Shown here in pieces: positions 8,605-17,994 of a DNA stretch of 64,000 bases. Made by a program: the position numbers and the translations under genes. The notes beneath the pieces are model-generated. The model did no database searches. It saw nothing but the letters and a program-made list of their open reading frames with translations, and had not been told where the DNA came from. Origin of the DNA: Bryobacteraceae bacterium (GTDB taxonomy: Bacteria > Acidobacteriota > Terriglobia > Bryobacterales > Bryobacteraceae); assembly GCA_026129905.1 (NCBI GenBank), contig JAHCHE010000024.1, forward strand, positions 62,001-126,000. The letters run 5' to 3'. Each line of letters begins with the position of its first letter. Position 1 is the stretch's first letter.

Positions 8605-10020
8605 CTACTCGAACAACGCGTTGATCGCCGCCACGGTGCGCTCCACCAGCGCCTGCCCGCCTTCCGGGCCAACTTTATTGCTGGCGATTTCGGCGCCATA
8701 GCCGCCCCCAGCCACCGCCTTGGCTGTCGGCAGATAGCCCGCCGTATCACAGGCAAGTTGCACGACAAACGTCTGCTCGGCCCGGCTGCGCGCTTTCATG
8801 CGGAGTCCAAAATCCAGGAATAGCTCGAAGGGATTCGTCGCCAGCGCGACGTCGCCGACACGGATCACGTGCAGCTCCATGGGGAACTCCGTCACGCTCT
8901 CCTGCCGCTTGTAGCGCTCCATCACGGCGCTCGCCCGCCTTATCATGGCGTACCGATTCGGCTGCGTGGCCGGCGCTTGCTTCAGACGCGTGTATTCCTC
9001 CATGGCCCGCTCCGCCTCCGCCGGGGTCACCTTCCGCACCGGCAGCCGGAGTTCTTCCACGCGATGCGCCAGCGGCGCGCCCATGCGAATGTCCGCCGCG
9101 GCGGCCGGATAGACCTCTTCCACGGCGGCGGCGATCCGTCTTCCGATCTGCCCGGTTGCAGTAGCTCCCAGGCGTTGGCGCATCTTCGCCTCGGCGGCCT
9201 TTCGGAGCTGCACGTGCGGGGACTGGTCGCCCGCCGCGCCGGTCATCGGAAACACGAACAGGTCCTGCCCGTAGCGCCGGCGCAGCTCGATCCGGGCGTC
9301 GTTCCAGAAATCGGCCGAGATATAGGATTCGCCCTCGACGACCTGAGACGGGCAGGCCACGTTGATCCCAATGCCGGTCAGCTTGCGTTCCGGCGTCCAG
9401 AAGAACAACAGCTCTAATGCATGGTCCTCGTAGCCCTCGAACCCCATGAATTCGGGCTGATCCAGCTTGGCGTACATCACCGACCTGCCGTCGGCGAAGA
9501 CCGCGCGGCGGTTATAGCCGATCACCGCGTGGCCGGTGGCCCAGCTCACTCCCGCCGGGCGTCGCGCCTTCCATGCCTCTACCGCGACGGCGCTCACTTT
9601 CTCCGTCAGGAACTCGACGAACTCGGTGGGCGTCATGACGCCTTCCGGGATCTCGTAGTTGCCTTCGCGCATCTCCGGCGCGGTGTTCGTGTGGGTGGCG
9701 TTCAGCAGCAGCTTGCGGCCATCGAACTCCGGCAGAGCAGCCTTGAGCCGAGTACGGACCCGGTCGAGCAGCTCCTTGTTTACCGCCACAACGTCGAGGG
9801 AGACCATTACCGCCTGCTCGGCGCCGTTGTCGAGCGCCAGCGCGGTGGCTGTCACCGGATCGTGCACGGATTTCGATATCCGCGTGTGGAACTGGCCGGC
9901 CAGCGCCACCGGCTTGTCCGGCGTGATGCTCACTGAGGCCCAACCGGCCAACAGGTCCGCGGCGGACAGCGGCCCGCAGGCCGCCACCGCCATACAAAGG
10001 GCGGTAAGCGACATCTTCAT
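8605..10020 (-). CDS. Secreted neutral ceramidase-like protein (second, divergent copy)
   Basis: About 471 residues. Start at 10020 is supported by GGAG 7 bases upstream and by the signal peptide beginning MKMSLTALCMAVAACG, which has a possible lipobox-like Cys. The mature part opens with GWASVSITPDKPVALAG and has LNATHTNTAP where the family has its metal-site His residues, so it belongs to the same superfamily as the downstream gene but is clearly diverged. It lies between a DUF4838 protein and the other ceramidase-like gene, all on the minus strand. Substrate unknown; enzymatic activity is inferred from the conserved His pair. Confidence 0.82.
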   Translation of the reverse strand: MKMSLTALCMAVAACGPLSAADLLAGWASVSITPDKPVALAGQFHTRISKSVHDPVTATALALDNGAEQAVMVSLDVVAVNKELLDRVRTRLKAALPEFDGRKLLLNATHTNTAPEMREGNYEIPEGVMTPTEFVEFLTEKVSAVAVEAWKARRPAGVSWATGHAVIGYNRRAVFADGRSVMYAKLDQPEFMGFEGYEDHALELLFFWTPERKLTGIGINVACPSQVVEGESYISADFWNDARIELRRRYGQDLFVFPMTGAAGDQSPHVQLRKAAEAKMRQRLGATATGQIGRRIAAAVEEVYPAAAADIRMGAPLAHRVEELRLPVRKVTPAEAERAMEEYTRLKQAPATQPNRYAMIRRASAVMERYKRQESVTEFPMELHVIRVGDVALATNPFELFLDFGLRMKARSRAEQTFVVQLACDTAGYLPTAKAVAGGGYGAEIASNKVGPEGGQALVERTVAAINALFE

Positions 10021-10094
10021 GAATTTACTCCAGTGCAGTTTCGGAATTTCATCAAACATACGCGTGACCTCTGCCGGCGCCGGATCGGGGCGCG

Positions 10095-11138
10095 TTACAA
10101 CGTCTGCCGGAGCCCGGCGCCGTACTCGGAAATCGCCCCCGGTTCTCCGTACCGTTTGAAATAATCCTCATCGATGTAACAGGCGAACGAAGTGACATGA
10201 CGGATGCCGCGTTCGGCGTAAGCGCGCACGTCGGCCAGAAACACGTCGCGGTTCCAGGGCAGCTTGACCGCCGGGCGCCTCCAGCGGGAGAAACGAGAGA
10301 CGTCGAGCCAGTACTCCAGTACCTGCGCCGATGCCGCCGGGAACGCCCGCAGGTTCGCCTCGAGATTCCCCAGGCCGTCCTTTCCTTCCATCTGGTCCGA
10401 ATAGGGAATGTCGTAGCGTCGCGCGATCGGCGCGTATTCGAGGAACACGTTCGGCTCCGGCTTCACCCGCCGGGGAGCCGACAGCGTCCCGCTGTATGCC
10501 AGGTGGGCCAACCGCGCTCTCGGGTCATGGCGGCGCAGCGCCTTCGCCACGCGATTCTCCACCACCAGGGCCTGTTCACTGTCGGACAGTTCCCGACAGG
10601 TTGCGCAGCGGCACCCGGGCTTCCCGTCGTCGCCCCAATAGAAGTAACGGCCCGTGGTCGGCCGCAGCAGCCTGGCGATGGCCACGGCATTCTCCGCAAT
10701 GACTTCCAGGGCTCGCGCCGAGTGAACGCACAAGTTCCAATCCGGGGTCCGTTCGCCTTTTTCGTTCACTCGAAACAAGCTCTGGTCCTGTTCGAACAGC
10801 CACCGGGGAAGCAGCTCGTTCATGGCATGGAGTTCGTATTCGACGTCGATCCCCAGCTCCCCAGACCGATCCAAGAACGCCCGACCCGGGTCCGAGGTGA
10901 CGAACTTGATCACCTCGAAAACGGAGCGTCCGTGGTGAAGCGCCACCGTCGTCAACCCGGCTTGCTTCACACGGTCCGGCCAGTCTTTGAGCGTCAGGTC
11001 TTCCGGCAGCAGAACAACGCCGCGGGTGGCGAACGGCGAGGCTGCCCGGGACGAGCCGAGCATCCCCGCGCCGGCGAGGAGGCGCATAGCGAAGCGGCGG
11101 GAATGATTCCGCCAAGCAGGTTGCCGGGACGCGCTCAT
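10095..11138 (-). CDS. DUF4838-type secreted glycosidase-like protein
   Basis: About 347 residues with a leader (RRFAMRLLAGAGMLG, Tat-like Arg pair). The body resembles DUF4838 proteins, a TIM-barrel group related to GH20-type enzymes: FYWGDDGKPGC followed by the characteristic CRCATC cysteine cluster, then YIDEDYFKRYG near the end. ATG 11138 is favoured over 11180 because the leader begins there. It is 74 bases upstream of the ceramidase-like gene in the same direction. No catalytic residues can be assigned with confidence. Confidence 0.72.
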   Translation of the reverse strand: MSASRQPAWRNHSRRFAMRLLAGAGMLGSSRAASPFATRGVVLLPEDLTLKDWPDRVKQAGLTTVALHHGRSVFEVIKFVTSDPGRAFLDRSGELGIDVEYELHAMNELLPRWLFEQDQSLFRVNEKGERTPDWNLCVHSARALEVIAENAVAIARLLRPTTGRYFYWGDDGKPGCRCATCRELSDSEQALVVENRVAKALRRHDPRARLAHLAYSGTLSAPRRVKPEPNVFLEYAPIARRYDIPYSDQMEGKDGLGNLEANLRAFPAASAQVLEYWLDVSRFSRWRRPAVKLPWNRDVFLADVRAYAERGIRHVTSFACYIDEDYFKRYGEPGAISEYGAGLRQTL

Positions 11139-11244
11139 CGTGCAAAATCCCGAAGCCCTATGATAGTGCGGAATGCGCACGCTTGGCGCGACCGGCGCCG
11201 CGCGGTTCGGGTAAAACGAGATCGCGGGCGATTCAGGCCGCCGG

Positions 11245-13830
11245 CTACTCCGGGGCCCAGGTGACGTAGCCGGGCAGGAACGGGCTGGTCAGGTCCTTGT
11301 GGTGAGGCATCACCCGCACGGTGTAGCCTAGCAAGCCGCTCTGCTCGCAGGGACCGTACGTAGCCTCGAAGGTGCACAAGTGATTCTCCTTGCCGGTTGG
11401 CCGCATCGGGATGGGGATCGCCGAAACGAATTCCTCCCGGGGATCCAGCCGTCCCCAGTACAACTCGGCCGTCACCTCCTCGGGCGTCAAGTCGCCCAGG
11501 TGGACTTTTGCCCGCACCGAGACCGAGCTGCCCACCTCGATCTCGCCGTTCCCGTCGTCAGTCACCGATTCGATGCGAACGCCCGGCCAGAGCGAGTGAA
11601 TGCGCTCCCGCCATACCGCCAGGGTCTTCGCGCGGCAGGCGCCGTCCGCGCTCAGCAGCGCCCGCTTGCTGTGCGCCATCAGGTAGAACTGCTCGGTGTA
11701 CTCGCGCGCCATGCGGTGGCTGTTATAGGTGTGGCAGAGCCCGCCGATGCTCGATTTCATGCGGTCGAGCCAGTGCTTGGGCAAGTCGTTCGGACCGCGC
11801 TCGTAGAAGCTCGGGATGACGTCGCGCTCCAGTACGTCGTAGAGCGCTTCGGCTTCAAGCTGGTCCTGGTATTCGCGGTCGGGAAACACTTCCCCGCGCC
11901 CGATCGCCCAACCGATGAACGGTGACTTTTCATTGGGGTGGTTCCAGGCCTCGGCGAACCAGCCGTCCAGCGTGCTCAGGTTCAGTACGCCGTTGGCGGC
12001 CGCCTTCATGCCGCTGGTGCCGCACGCCTCGTTGGGACGCAGCGGCGTATTGAGCCACACGTCGGAGCCCTGCACCAGGTATCGCGCTACCTCCATGTCG
12101 TAGTTCTCGATGAACACCATGTGATCCCGGAACTCCTTCTGCCGGATCAGGCTGGTGATCTCGTGAATCAGCTTCTTGCCTTCCTCGTCGCGCGGATGCG
12201 CCTTGCCCGCGAAGATGATCTGGACGGGGCAGTCCTTGTTGTTCAGGATCTGCGCCATCCGCTCGCGGTCCTTCAAGAAGAGCGTGGCGCGCTTGTAGCT
12301 GGCGAAGCGGCGCGCGAACCCGATGGTCAGCGCGCGGGAGTCGAGCACGTCCTTGGCTGCTTCGATCTCCGCCGCGGGCACGCCCCTTCGCTCGAGTTGC
12401 TCGAGCAGGCGCTTCCGGGCGAACGCCACGAGCCGTTCGCGCTGCCTTTCATGCGTGCGCCACAATTCCTCGTTGGGAATGGACTCGACTTTCTGCCACA
12501 GCTTACGGTCGCCGGGTTCCTCGCGCCACTTCGGACCCAGGTAGCGATCGTAAAGCTGGTCCATGTCGGCGGAGATCCACGACTGGAAGTGGACCCCGTT
12601 GGTGACGTGGCCGATCGGAATCTCGTCGGCCGGAATGCCGGGCCACAGCGATTCCCACATCCGGCGCGAAACCTCGCCGTGCAATCGGCTGACGCCGTTG
12701 CTCGCCGCCGAGAGCCGCAGCGCCAGCGCGGTCATGCAAAAGCTCTCACTGGCGTGCGACGGCTTGCTGTGGCCCATCCTCAGGAATTCCGTCCAGGGCA
12801 CGCCGAGGGCCTGAGCGTACTCGAAGAAGTACCGCCGCATCTGTTCGGCGGTGAAGTAGTCGTGCCCGGCCGCCACAGGCGTATGGGTGGTGAAGATCAG
12901 GCTCGATTCCGCCAGTTCCAGCGCTTCCCAGAACGTCAGCTTGTACTGGGACATGATCTTCTTGATGTGCTCCAGGGCGAGGAACGCCGAATGACCCTCG
13001 TTCATGTGGAACACGGTGGGATGGTAGCCCAGGGCCTCCAGCGCGCGGTACCCGCCGATGCCGAGCACGATTTCCTGCTTCAGGCGCATTTCGGTGTCGC
13101 CGCCATAAAGCTGGTCCGTGATGTCGCGATCCTCCGGGTCTTGGTTGACGGGGGTGTTGGTGTCCAGGAGGTATAAGGGGATGCGCCCGACCAGCGCGCG
13201 CCAGACCTGGGCGAACAGAGGCCGGCCCGGAAACTCCAGCCGGACCATCAGCGGGTCGCCATCGGCGGTCCGCTCCAGTTCCACCGGGAGGTTGGCAAAC
13301 TCGTTGGTCTCGTAGACCTCCTGCTGCCAGCCGGCGGCGCTAAGCTGTTGCCGGAAATAACCTTGTTGATACAGCAGGCCGACGCCGACCAGCGGGACCC
13401 CGAGGTCGCTGGCGGACTTAAGATGGTCGCCCGCGAGGATGCCCAGGCCGCCGGCGAAAATCGACAGCGATTCCGTCAGCCCGAACTCGGCCGAGAAATA
13501 GCCAACCAGGGGCGAGCCGGCTCGGCCGTAGTTACGCCGGAACCAGGACATGCGGGCTTCCTGGTATTCCTCAAGGTCTTTCGCCACGCGTTCGAGGTTG
13601 GCAAGCAGGGCATCGTCGTTGGATGCCAGGTGCAGGCGATCCTGGTCGATCATGCCCAGCATGCGGACGGGATTGTGGCCGCTCTGGTCCCATAAATCGC
13701 TGTCCAGCCGGCGGAATATCTCCACCGTATCGGCGTTCCAGGTCCAGCGGAGATTGTATGCCAGGTCCCGAATCTTCTCGAGCGCCGGGGGGAGCTTCGG
13801 TTTGACTTTAAACTTACCGATCGGCCTCAT
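11245..13830 (-). CDS. glgP: Alpha-glucan phosphorylase (DUF3417 N-terminal type)
   Basis: Releases glucose-1-phosphate from glycogen or maltodextrin. The 861-residue protein has the N-terminal DUF3417 segment (LPPALEKIRDLAYNLRWTWN) that marks the alpha-glucan phosphorylase group distinct from classic GlgP, then the glycosyltransferase-35 catalytic core. The pyridoxal-phosphate Lys is at about residue 609 in GTSGMKAA. ATG 13830 is preferred to an in-frame start at 13971 because AAGG precedes it and the conserved MRPIGKFKVKP begins there. It diverges from the S55 gene over a 135-base promoter region. The gene symbol is used in the broad sense. Confidence 0.95.
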   Translation of the reverse strand: MRPIGKFKVKPKLPPALEKIRDLAYNLRWTWNADTVEIFRRLDSDLWDQSGHNPVRMLGMIDQDRLHLASNDDALLANLERVAKDLEEYQEARMSWFRRNYGRAGSPLVGYFSAEFGLTESLSIFAGGLGILAGDHLKSASDLGVPLVGVGLLYQQGYFRQQLSAAGWQQEVYETNEFANLPVELERTADGDPLMVRLEFPGRPLFAQVWRALVGRIPLYLLDTNTPVNQDPEDRDITDQLYGGDTEMRLKQEIVLGIGGYRALEALGYHPTVFHMNEGHSAFLALEHIKKIMSQYKLTFWEALELAESSLIFTTHTPVAAGHDYFTAEQMRRYFFEYAQALGVPWTEFLRMGHSKPSHASESFCMTALALRLSAASNGVSRLHGEVSRRMWESLWPGIPADEIPIGHVTNGVHFQSWISADMDQLYDRYLGPKWREEPGDRKLWQKVESIPNEELWRTHERQRERLVAFARKRLLEQLERRGVPAAEIEAAKDVLDSRALTIGFARRFASYKRATLFLKDRERMAQILNNKDCPVQIIFAGKAHPRDEEGKKLIHEITSLIRQKEFRDHMVFIENYDMEVARYLVQGSDVWLNTPLRPNEACGTSGMKAAANGVLNLSTLDGWFAEAWNHPNEKSPFIGWAIGRGEVFPDREYQDQLEAEALYDVLERDVIPSFYERGPNDLPKHWLDRMKSSIGGLCHTYNSHRMAREYTEQFYLMAHSKRALLSADGACRAKTLAVWRERIHSLWPGVRIESVTDDGNGEIEVGSSVSVRAKVHLGDLTPEEVTAELYWGRLDPREEFVSAIPIPMRPTGKENHLCTFEATYGPCEQSGLLGYTVRVMPHHKDLTSPFLPGYVTWAPE

Positions 13831-13953
13831 GTCGCACCTTGCGGGATTCCACGGGTTCTGATTATACCCTCTTGGTGGGGCGGGATAGAAGTTTGTCTCA
13901 GGTCGCCGCATTCGCCGGGGCGGAAAATCCGGCCGCGGCGCGTGCGGACTCAT

Positions 13954-13959
13954 TAGAAT
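13954..13959 (+). promoter_or_regulatory. -10-like TAGAAT just before the S55 gene start
   Basis: TAGAAT ends 6 bases before the GTG at 13966, with GGAG between. Normal -10 to +1 spacing would put the transcript start at or next to the start codon. No good -35 box is visible, so this is tentative. Confidence 0.35.
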
Positions 13960-13965
13960 GGAGAT

Positions 13966-15741
13966 GTGCATGCTCGGGGAGTTTTGTGCCTGTTCGCGGC
14001 CGCGGCGGCGCTAAACGCCCAAACCCTATTCTTCCCGCTGACCGATGTCCGTCCAGGGCTTCGGGGCGTCGGGAAGACCGTCTTTTCGGGCGCTACGATC
14101 GACGAGTTCGGCGTCGAGATCCTGGGCGTACTGAAGAACGTCGGCCCCAGGCAATCCGTGGTTCTGGCGCGGCTTTCGGGCGGTTCCCTGGAGAATTCAG
14201 GCGTCCTCCAGGGGATGAGCGGAAGCCCGGTCTACATCGACGGAAAACTGCTCGGCGCGGTGGCGCTCGCGTTCCAGTTTTCCAAAGAGCCGATCGCGGG
14301 GATTCGCCCGATCGAGGACATGATTTCGGCCGCCCGCTCGAATTTCCGGACCGCGCCGCGGGCGCAGGCTCGCCTGGACGACCGCCGGCTTACCCACCTG
14401 TTCCCACAACCGGTTTCGGTTCAAAGCGGCGGAGGGAGGCTGGTGGAGATCGCCACGCCGGTTGCCTTCAGCGGCTTCACTCCCGGGACGCTCGATGAGT
14501 TCATGCCGGAGCTTCGGGCGATCGGTCTGGAGCCGGCGCAGGGCATCTCGGGCGGCGGCGGGGCGCCTTCGGGGGAACTCGCCCGGGCGTCGGACCTTCG
14601 GCCGGGGGCGATGATCAGCGTGCAATTGCTCTCCGGGGACATGAGCGTCGGCGCGGACGGCACGGTAACGCACATTGAAGGCGAGAATGTATACGCTTTT
14701 GGGCACCGCTTTCTCTCGGTGGGGGAGACGGAGTTGCCGTTCGCCCGGTCGGAAGTGGTGGCGCTAGCGCCCAACCTGTCGATGTCGTTCAAGATCTCGG
14801 CCCCGCAGGAATGGGCGGGCGTGGTGACGGGCGACTACAGCGCGGCGGTAACCGGGCAACTGGGCCGGCGCGCCGCGATGGTCCCGGTGTCCATTTCGGT
14901 CACCGGACACAACCGGGAAGGAAAGCCGGAACGCCCGATGAACTACAAGCTGGCCATGGTGAACGACCGGTACCTGGCGCCGTTTCTCCTCCAGATGGCG
15001 CTGTACTCGGCCATCGACGCCACGGAGCGCACGCTGGGCACGGGCGCGCTGACATTGCGCGGGCAGATCAAGTTCCAGGGCGCCGACCCCATCCGGCTGG
15101 ATGACATGTACGCCGGCGAGGGCAACATGCCGCTCCAGGTGTCGCTGGCCGCGGCGATTCCGGTGGCGTACCTGCTGCAAAGCGGGTTCGAGAACCTGAA
15201 GCTGGAGAACGTATCGCTGGCGGTGGAGGCTTTCAACGAGAAGAAGCTGTGGCACATCGACCAGGCGTGGCCGTCGCGCAAGATCGTCCGGCCCGCCGAA
15301 TCGGTGGACTTGGCCATCGTCCTGCTGGGTCCGAGCGGCGCGGAGATGACGCGAACGGCGACCTATCGCGTTCCGGTGGGCGCGCGGCCGGGGCCGCTGC
15401 TGTTCACGGTATCGGACGGGACAGTGGCCAACATGAACGAGTATCAACGGTTTATCGGCAAGCGGCTCCCGTCGGCTAACCAGGTGGTCGCCTTTCTGAA
15501 TAAGCTGCGAAGCAACACGAACGCCTACGTGCGGGCGTGGCGGTACGACACCAGCTACATCGTGCAGGGGAGGAATCTCCCCCAGCCGCCGCCATCGGTT
15601 TCGCTGATCCTGGGAGGGGGGCAGCCCGCGCTAAGCGGGGCCGAGATGGCCTACACCTCCGACATCGCGGAAATGGTGGTCGACGTGGGCAACGCGGTCG
15701 TCTCCGGGTCGAAGACCATCCAGGTGGAAATAGAGGAATGA
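13966..15741 (+). CDS. Secreted SpoIVB/S55-peptidase-like protein
   Basis: A 591-residue protein with a signal peptide (residues 1 to about 18) and the SpoIVB S55 serine-peptidase signature GMSGSP (83-88, nucleophile Ser86), followed by VYIDGKLLGAV. A candidate catalytic His (247) lies in YAFGHRFLS, well after the Ser, whereas in SpoIVB the His precedes the Ser. The remaining ~330 residues have no recognised domain and look beta-rich. It starts with GTG. Its last bases overlap the next gene by ATGA (15738-15741), so the pair is coupled. Role outside sporulation is unknown. Confidence 0.82.
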   Translation: MHARGVLCLFAAAAALNAQTLFFPLTDVRPGLRGVGKTVFSGATIDEFGVEILGVLKNVGPRQSVVLARLSGGSLENSGVLQGMSGSPVYIDGKLLGAVALAFQFSKEPIAGIRPIEDMISAARSNFRTAPRAQARLDDRRLTHLFPQPVSVQSGGGRLVEIATPVAFSGFTPGTLDEFMPELRAIGLEPAQGISGGGGAPSGELARASDLRPGAMISVQLLSGDMSVGADGTVTHIEGENVYAFGHRFLSVGETELPFARSEVVALAPNLSMSFKISAPQEWAGVVTGDYSAAVTGQLGRRAAMVPVSISVTGHNREGKPERPMNYKLAMVNDRYLAPFLLQMALYSAIDATERTLGTGALTLRGQIKFQGADPIRLDDMYAGEGNMPLQVSLAAAIPVAYLLQSGFENLKLENVSLAVEAFNEKKLWHIDQAWPSRKIVRPAESVDLAIVLLGPSGAEMTRTATYRVPVGARPGPLLFTVSDGTVANMNEYQRFIGKRLPSANQVVAFLNKLRSNTNAYVRAWRYDTSYIVQGRNLPQPPPSVSLILGGGQPALSGAEMAYTSDIAEMVVDVGNAVVSGSKTIQVEIEE

Positions 15742-17969
15742 ACCGAGCCTTAGCGGCGGCAGCCGGCTGGCTGATGGCGTGGCCCCTGTACGCGGCCAGC
15801 ACCCAGGTGTGGGAGATGAACACCTACGAGGACTTCGTCAAGGGCCGGTTCTCGGGGGTGGCGCTGAGCCGCGATGGCCGCCTGCGGCTCGCGCCCCGGC
15901 TGGACCCGGTGTTTTCCGCGGGCGAACCGGCGGTGTGGAGCGTGGCGCGGGCAGCCGATGGGACGCTGTACCTTGGCACCGGCCACAAGGGCCGCGTGTA
16001 TCGGGCGGGCGCGTCCGGAACCGCCGAACTGCTGTGGACGGCCGACGAGCCGGAGGTGTTCGCCATCGCCCTGGATGCCAGGGGCGTACTCTACGCAGCC
16101 ACTTCGCCGAACGGCAAGGTGTACCGGATCGAAAACGGCGCGGCGGCCGAGTACTACGCGCCGGGCGCAACCTACATTTGGTCGCTCGTCTTCGGCGGCG
16201 ACGGCGCGCTGTACGTGGGGACGAGCGACAACGGGAAGATCCACCGGGTGGAAGGACCGGGTAAAGGCGACGTCTACTACGACACCGGACAGTCGCACGT
16301 AACGTCGCTTGCCGTGGACCGCGAGGGACGACTGCTCGCGGGCACGGAGCCGAACGGCATTCTGTACCGCATAACCGGAAAAGACAAGGCTTTCGTTCTT
16401 TATGACGCCAATTTCCCGGAAATCCGGGCGATCGTCCCGGCCGGAGACGGCGGGATTTACGCGGCCGCGTTGGGCGGCTCGCTGATACGGCAGGTGACCG
16501 CGGCGGGCGTCGCCACCGCGCTGCCTCCGGCCGGCGCCGCGACCGTCACCAGCATCACGGTGACCGCGGCCGAAGCCGACGCCGAGATCAAAGCGAAAGC
16601 CGAGAAGGCGAAGCCCGCGCCGCAGGCGGTTGCCGGGGCGCCCGTGATGGCGCCGCCGCTCGAGATACCGGGGGTGGAGAAGTCGGGGGTCTACCGGATC
16701 CATCCGGACAACACGATCGAGACGCTCTGGACATCGACGGAGGAGAACGCCTACGACGTCGTACCCGCGGGCGACAAGCTGCTGATCGCCACCGACGCGC
16801 ACGGCCGGGTATACGAACTCGGCCCGGACCGGAAGGTGACGCTCATCACGCAGACGGGCGAAGCCGAAGCCACGCGGCTGCTGCATTCCGGCCGCGAGAC
16901 GCTGGTGGCCACCAGCAACATGGGCAAGCTGTACCGGCTGGGCGAAGACGCCACTTCCACCGGAACGTACGAAGCGCCGGTCCACGACGCGGGTTCGGTG
17001 GCGCGCTGGGGACGGCTGAGCTGGCGGCTGGCTGGGGCTTCCGGCGCCCGCGCGGAGTTCCAGACGCGATCGGGGAATTCGGCGCGGCCGGACGCCACAT
17101 GGAGCGACTGGTCGGCGCCGCTGACGCACGCCGACGGGAGCCCGGTTCCAAGCCCGAACGCGCGGTACATCCAATGGAAGACGACGCTCGGCGGCGGGCC
17201 GAATGTCGAGGTGGACACGGTGGAGTTGGCCTACCTGCCGCAGAACACGCCGCCAAAGGTGACATCCATCACGGTGGGCACGAAGGCGCCGGAGGGCGCG
17301 CAAGCCAAGCCGGCGCAGCAGCCGGCGGCGCCGGCGACCTACAGCATCACGGTGACCGATACGGGCGAAGCGGGCGCGTCGACCGCCAGCGGGACGCCGA
17401 CGCAGCGGTTGCAGCGGCTGTCTTCGGACCAGATCGAGATCGCCTGGCAGGCCGAGGACGCGGACGGCGACCGGCTGCTGTACTCGCTGTACTTCCGGGG
17501 CGAGGGCGAGACAGCGTGGAAGACGCTCAAGCGGGATCTGGAAGAAGCGAAATACACGCTGGACCCGGACGTGCTCGCGGACGGGAAATACGTGTTTCGC
17601 GTGACCGCCTCGGACCGGGTGGCGAACCCGCCGGATCTGGCGCGGGAATCGGACTATGTCAGCGCGCCGGTGCTGGTGGACCACTCGCCTCCATCGGTGC
17701 AGGCGTCGCCGCCCGCGATCGCCGGGTCGTCGGCGACCGTGGAGATCGAAGCCCGGGACACGGCGTCGGCGCTGCGGCGGTGCGAGTACTCGCTCAATGC
17801 CGGCCACTGGATTCCGCTCGCGCCGGTGGACGGGATCATCGACTCGTTCAGCGAACGGTTCACGTTGAAGCTGGAGAACCTGGCGCCGGGCGAGCACCTG
17901 CTGGTGATCCGCGTCTACGATTCGGCGGAGAACGCGGGACTGGCGAAGGTCCTGATCAACATCCGCTGA
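15738..17969 (+). CDS. Secreted beta-propeller protein with C-terminal Ig/FN3-like domains
   Basis: About 743 residues. A signal peptide (MNRALAAAAGWLMAWPLYA) is followed by blade repeats of the form GTLYLGTGHKGRVYRA, GVLYAATSPNGKVYRI, GALYVGTSDNGKIHRV and GRLLAGTEPNGILYRI, typical of NHL or PQQ-like propellers. After an Ala/Pro/Lys linker (about 285-310) and a last blade come beta-sandwich regions with QAEDADGDRLLYSLYFRG and DRVANPP, like fibronectin-III or Ig modules. No enzyme residues are recognised. Coupled to the S55-like gene by ATGA, so it may be its partner or substrate. Confidence 0.8.
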   Translation: MNRALAAAAGWLMAWPLYAASTQVWEMNTYEDFVKGRFSGVALSRDGRLRLAPRLDPVFSAGEPAVWSVARAADGTLYLGTGHKGRVYRAGASGTAELLWTADEPEVFAIALDARGVLYAATSPNGKVYRIENGAAAEYYAPGATYIWSLVFGGDGALYVGTSDNGKIHRVEGPGKGDVYYDTGQSHVTSLAVDREGRLLAGTEPNGILYRITGKDKAFVLYDANFPEIRAIVPAGDGGIYAAALGGSLIRQVTAAGVATALPPAGAATVTSITVTAAEADAEIKAKAEKAKPAPQAVAGAPVMAPPLEIPGVEKSGVYRIHPDNTIETLWTSTEENAYDVVPAGDKLLIATDAHGRVYELGPDRKVTLITQTGEAEATRLLHSGRETLVATSNMGKLYRLGEDATSTGTYEAPVHDAGSVARWGRLSWRLAGASGARAEFQTRSGNSARPDATWSDWSAPLTHADGSPVPSPNARYIQWKTTLGGGPNVEVDTVELAYLPQNTPPKVTSITVGTKAPEGAQAKPAQQPAAPATYSITVTDTGEAGASTASGTPTQRLQRLSSDQIEIAWQAEDADGDRLLYSLYFRGEGETAWKTLKRDLEEAKYTLDPDVLADGKYVFRVTASDRVANPPDLARESDYVSAPVLVDHSPPSVQASPPAIAGSSATVEIEARDTASALRRCEYSLNAGHWIPLAPVDGIIDSFSERFTLKLENLAPGEHLLVIRVYDSAENAGLAKVLINIR

Positions 17970-17994
17970 GGCGTGGGCCAGGCGCCCGGCGCGC

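Noticed and set aside
13831-13971. N-terminal extension of glucan phosphorylase
   Set aside because: Residues before MRPIGKF are unconserved and a ribosome site precedes ATG 13830; the stretch is better read as divergent promoter.
15750-17897. About 715-codon minus-strand frame opposite the propeller gene
   Set aside because: Arg-rich low-complexity shadow; the plus strand has signal peptide and blade repeats.
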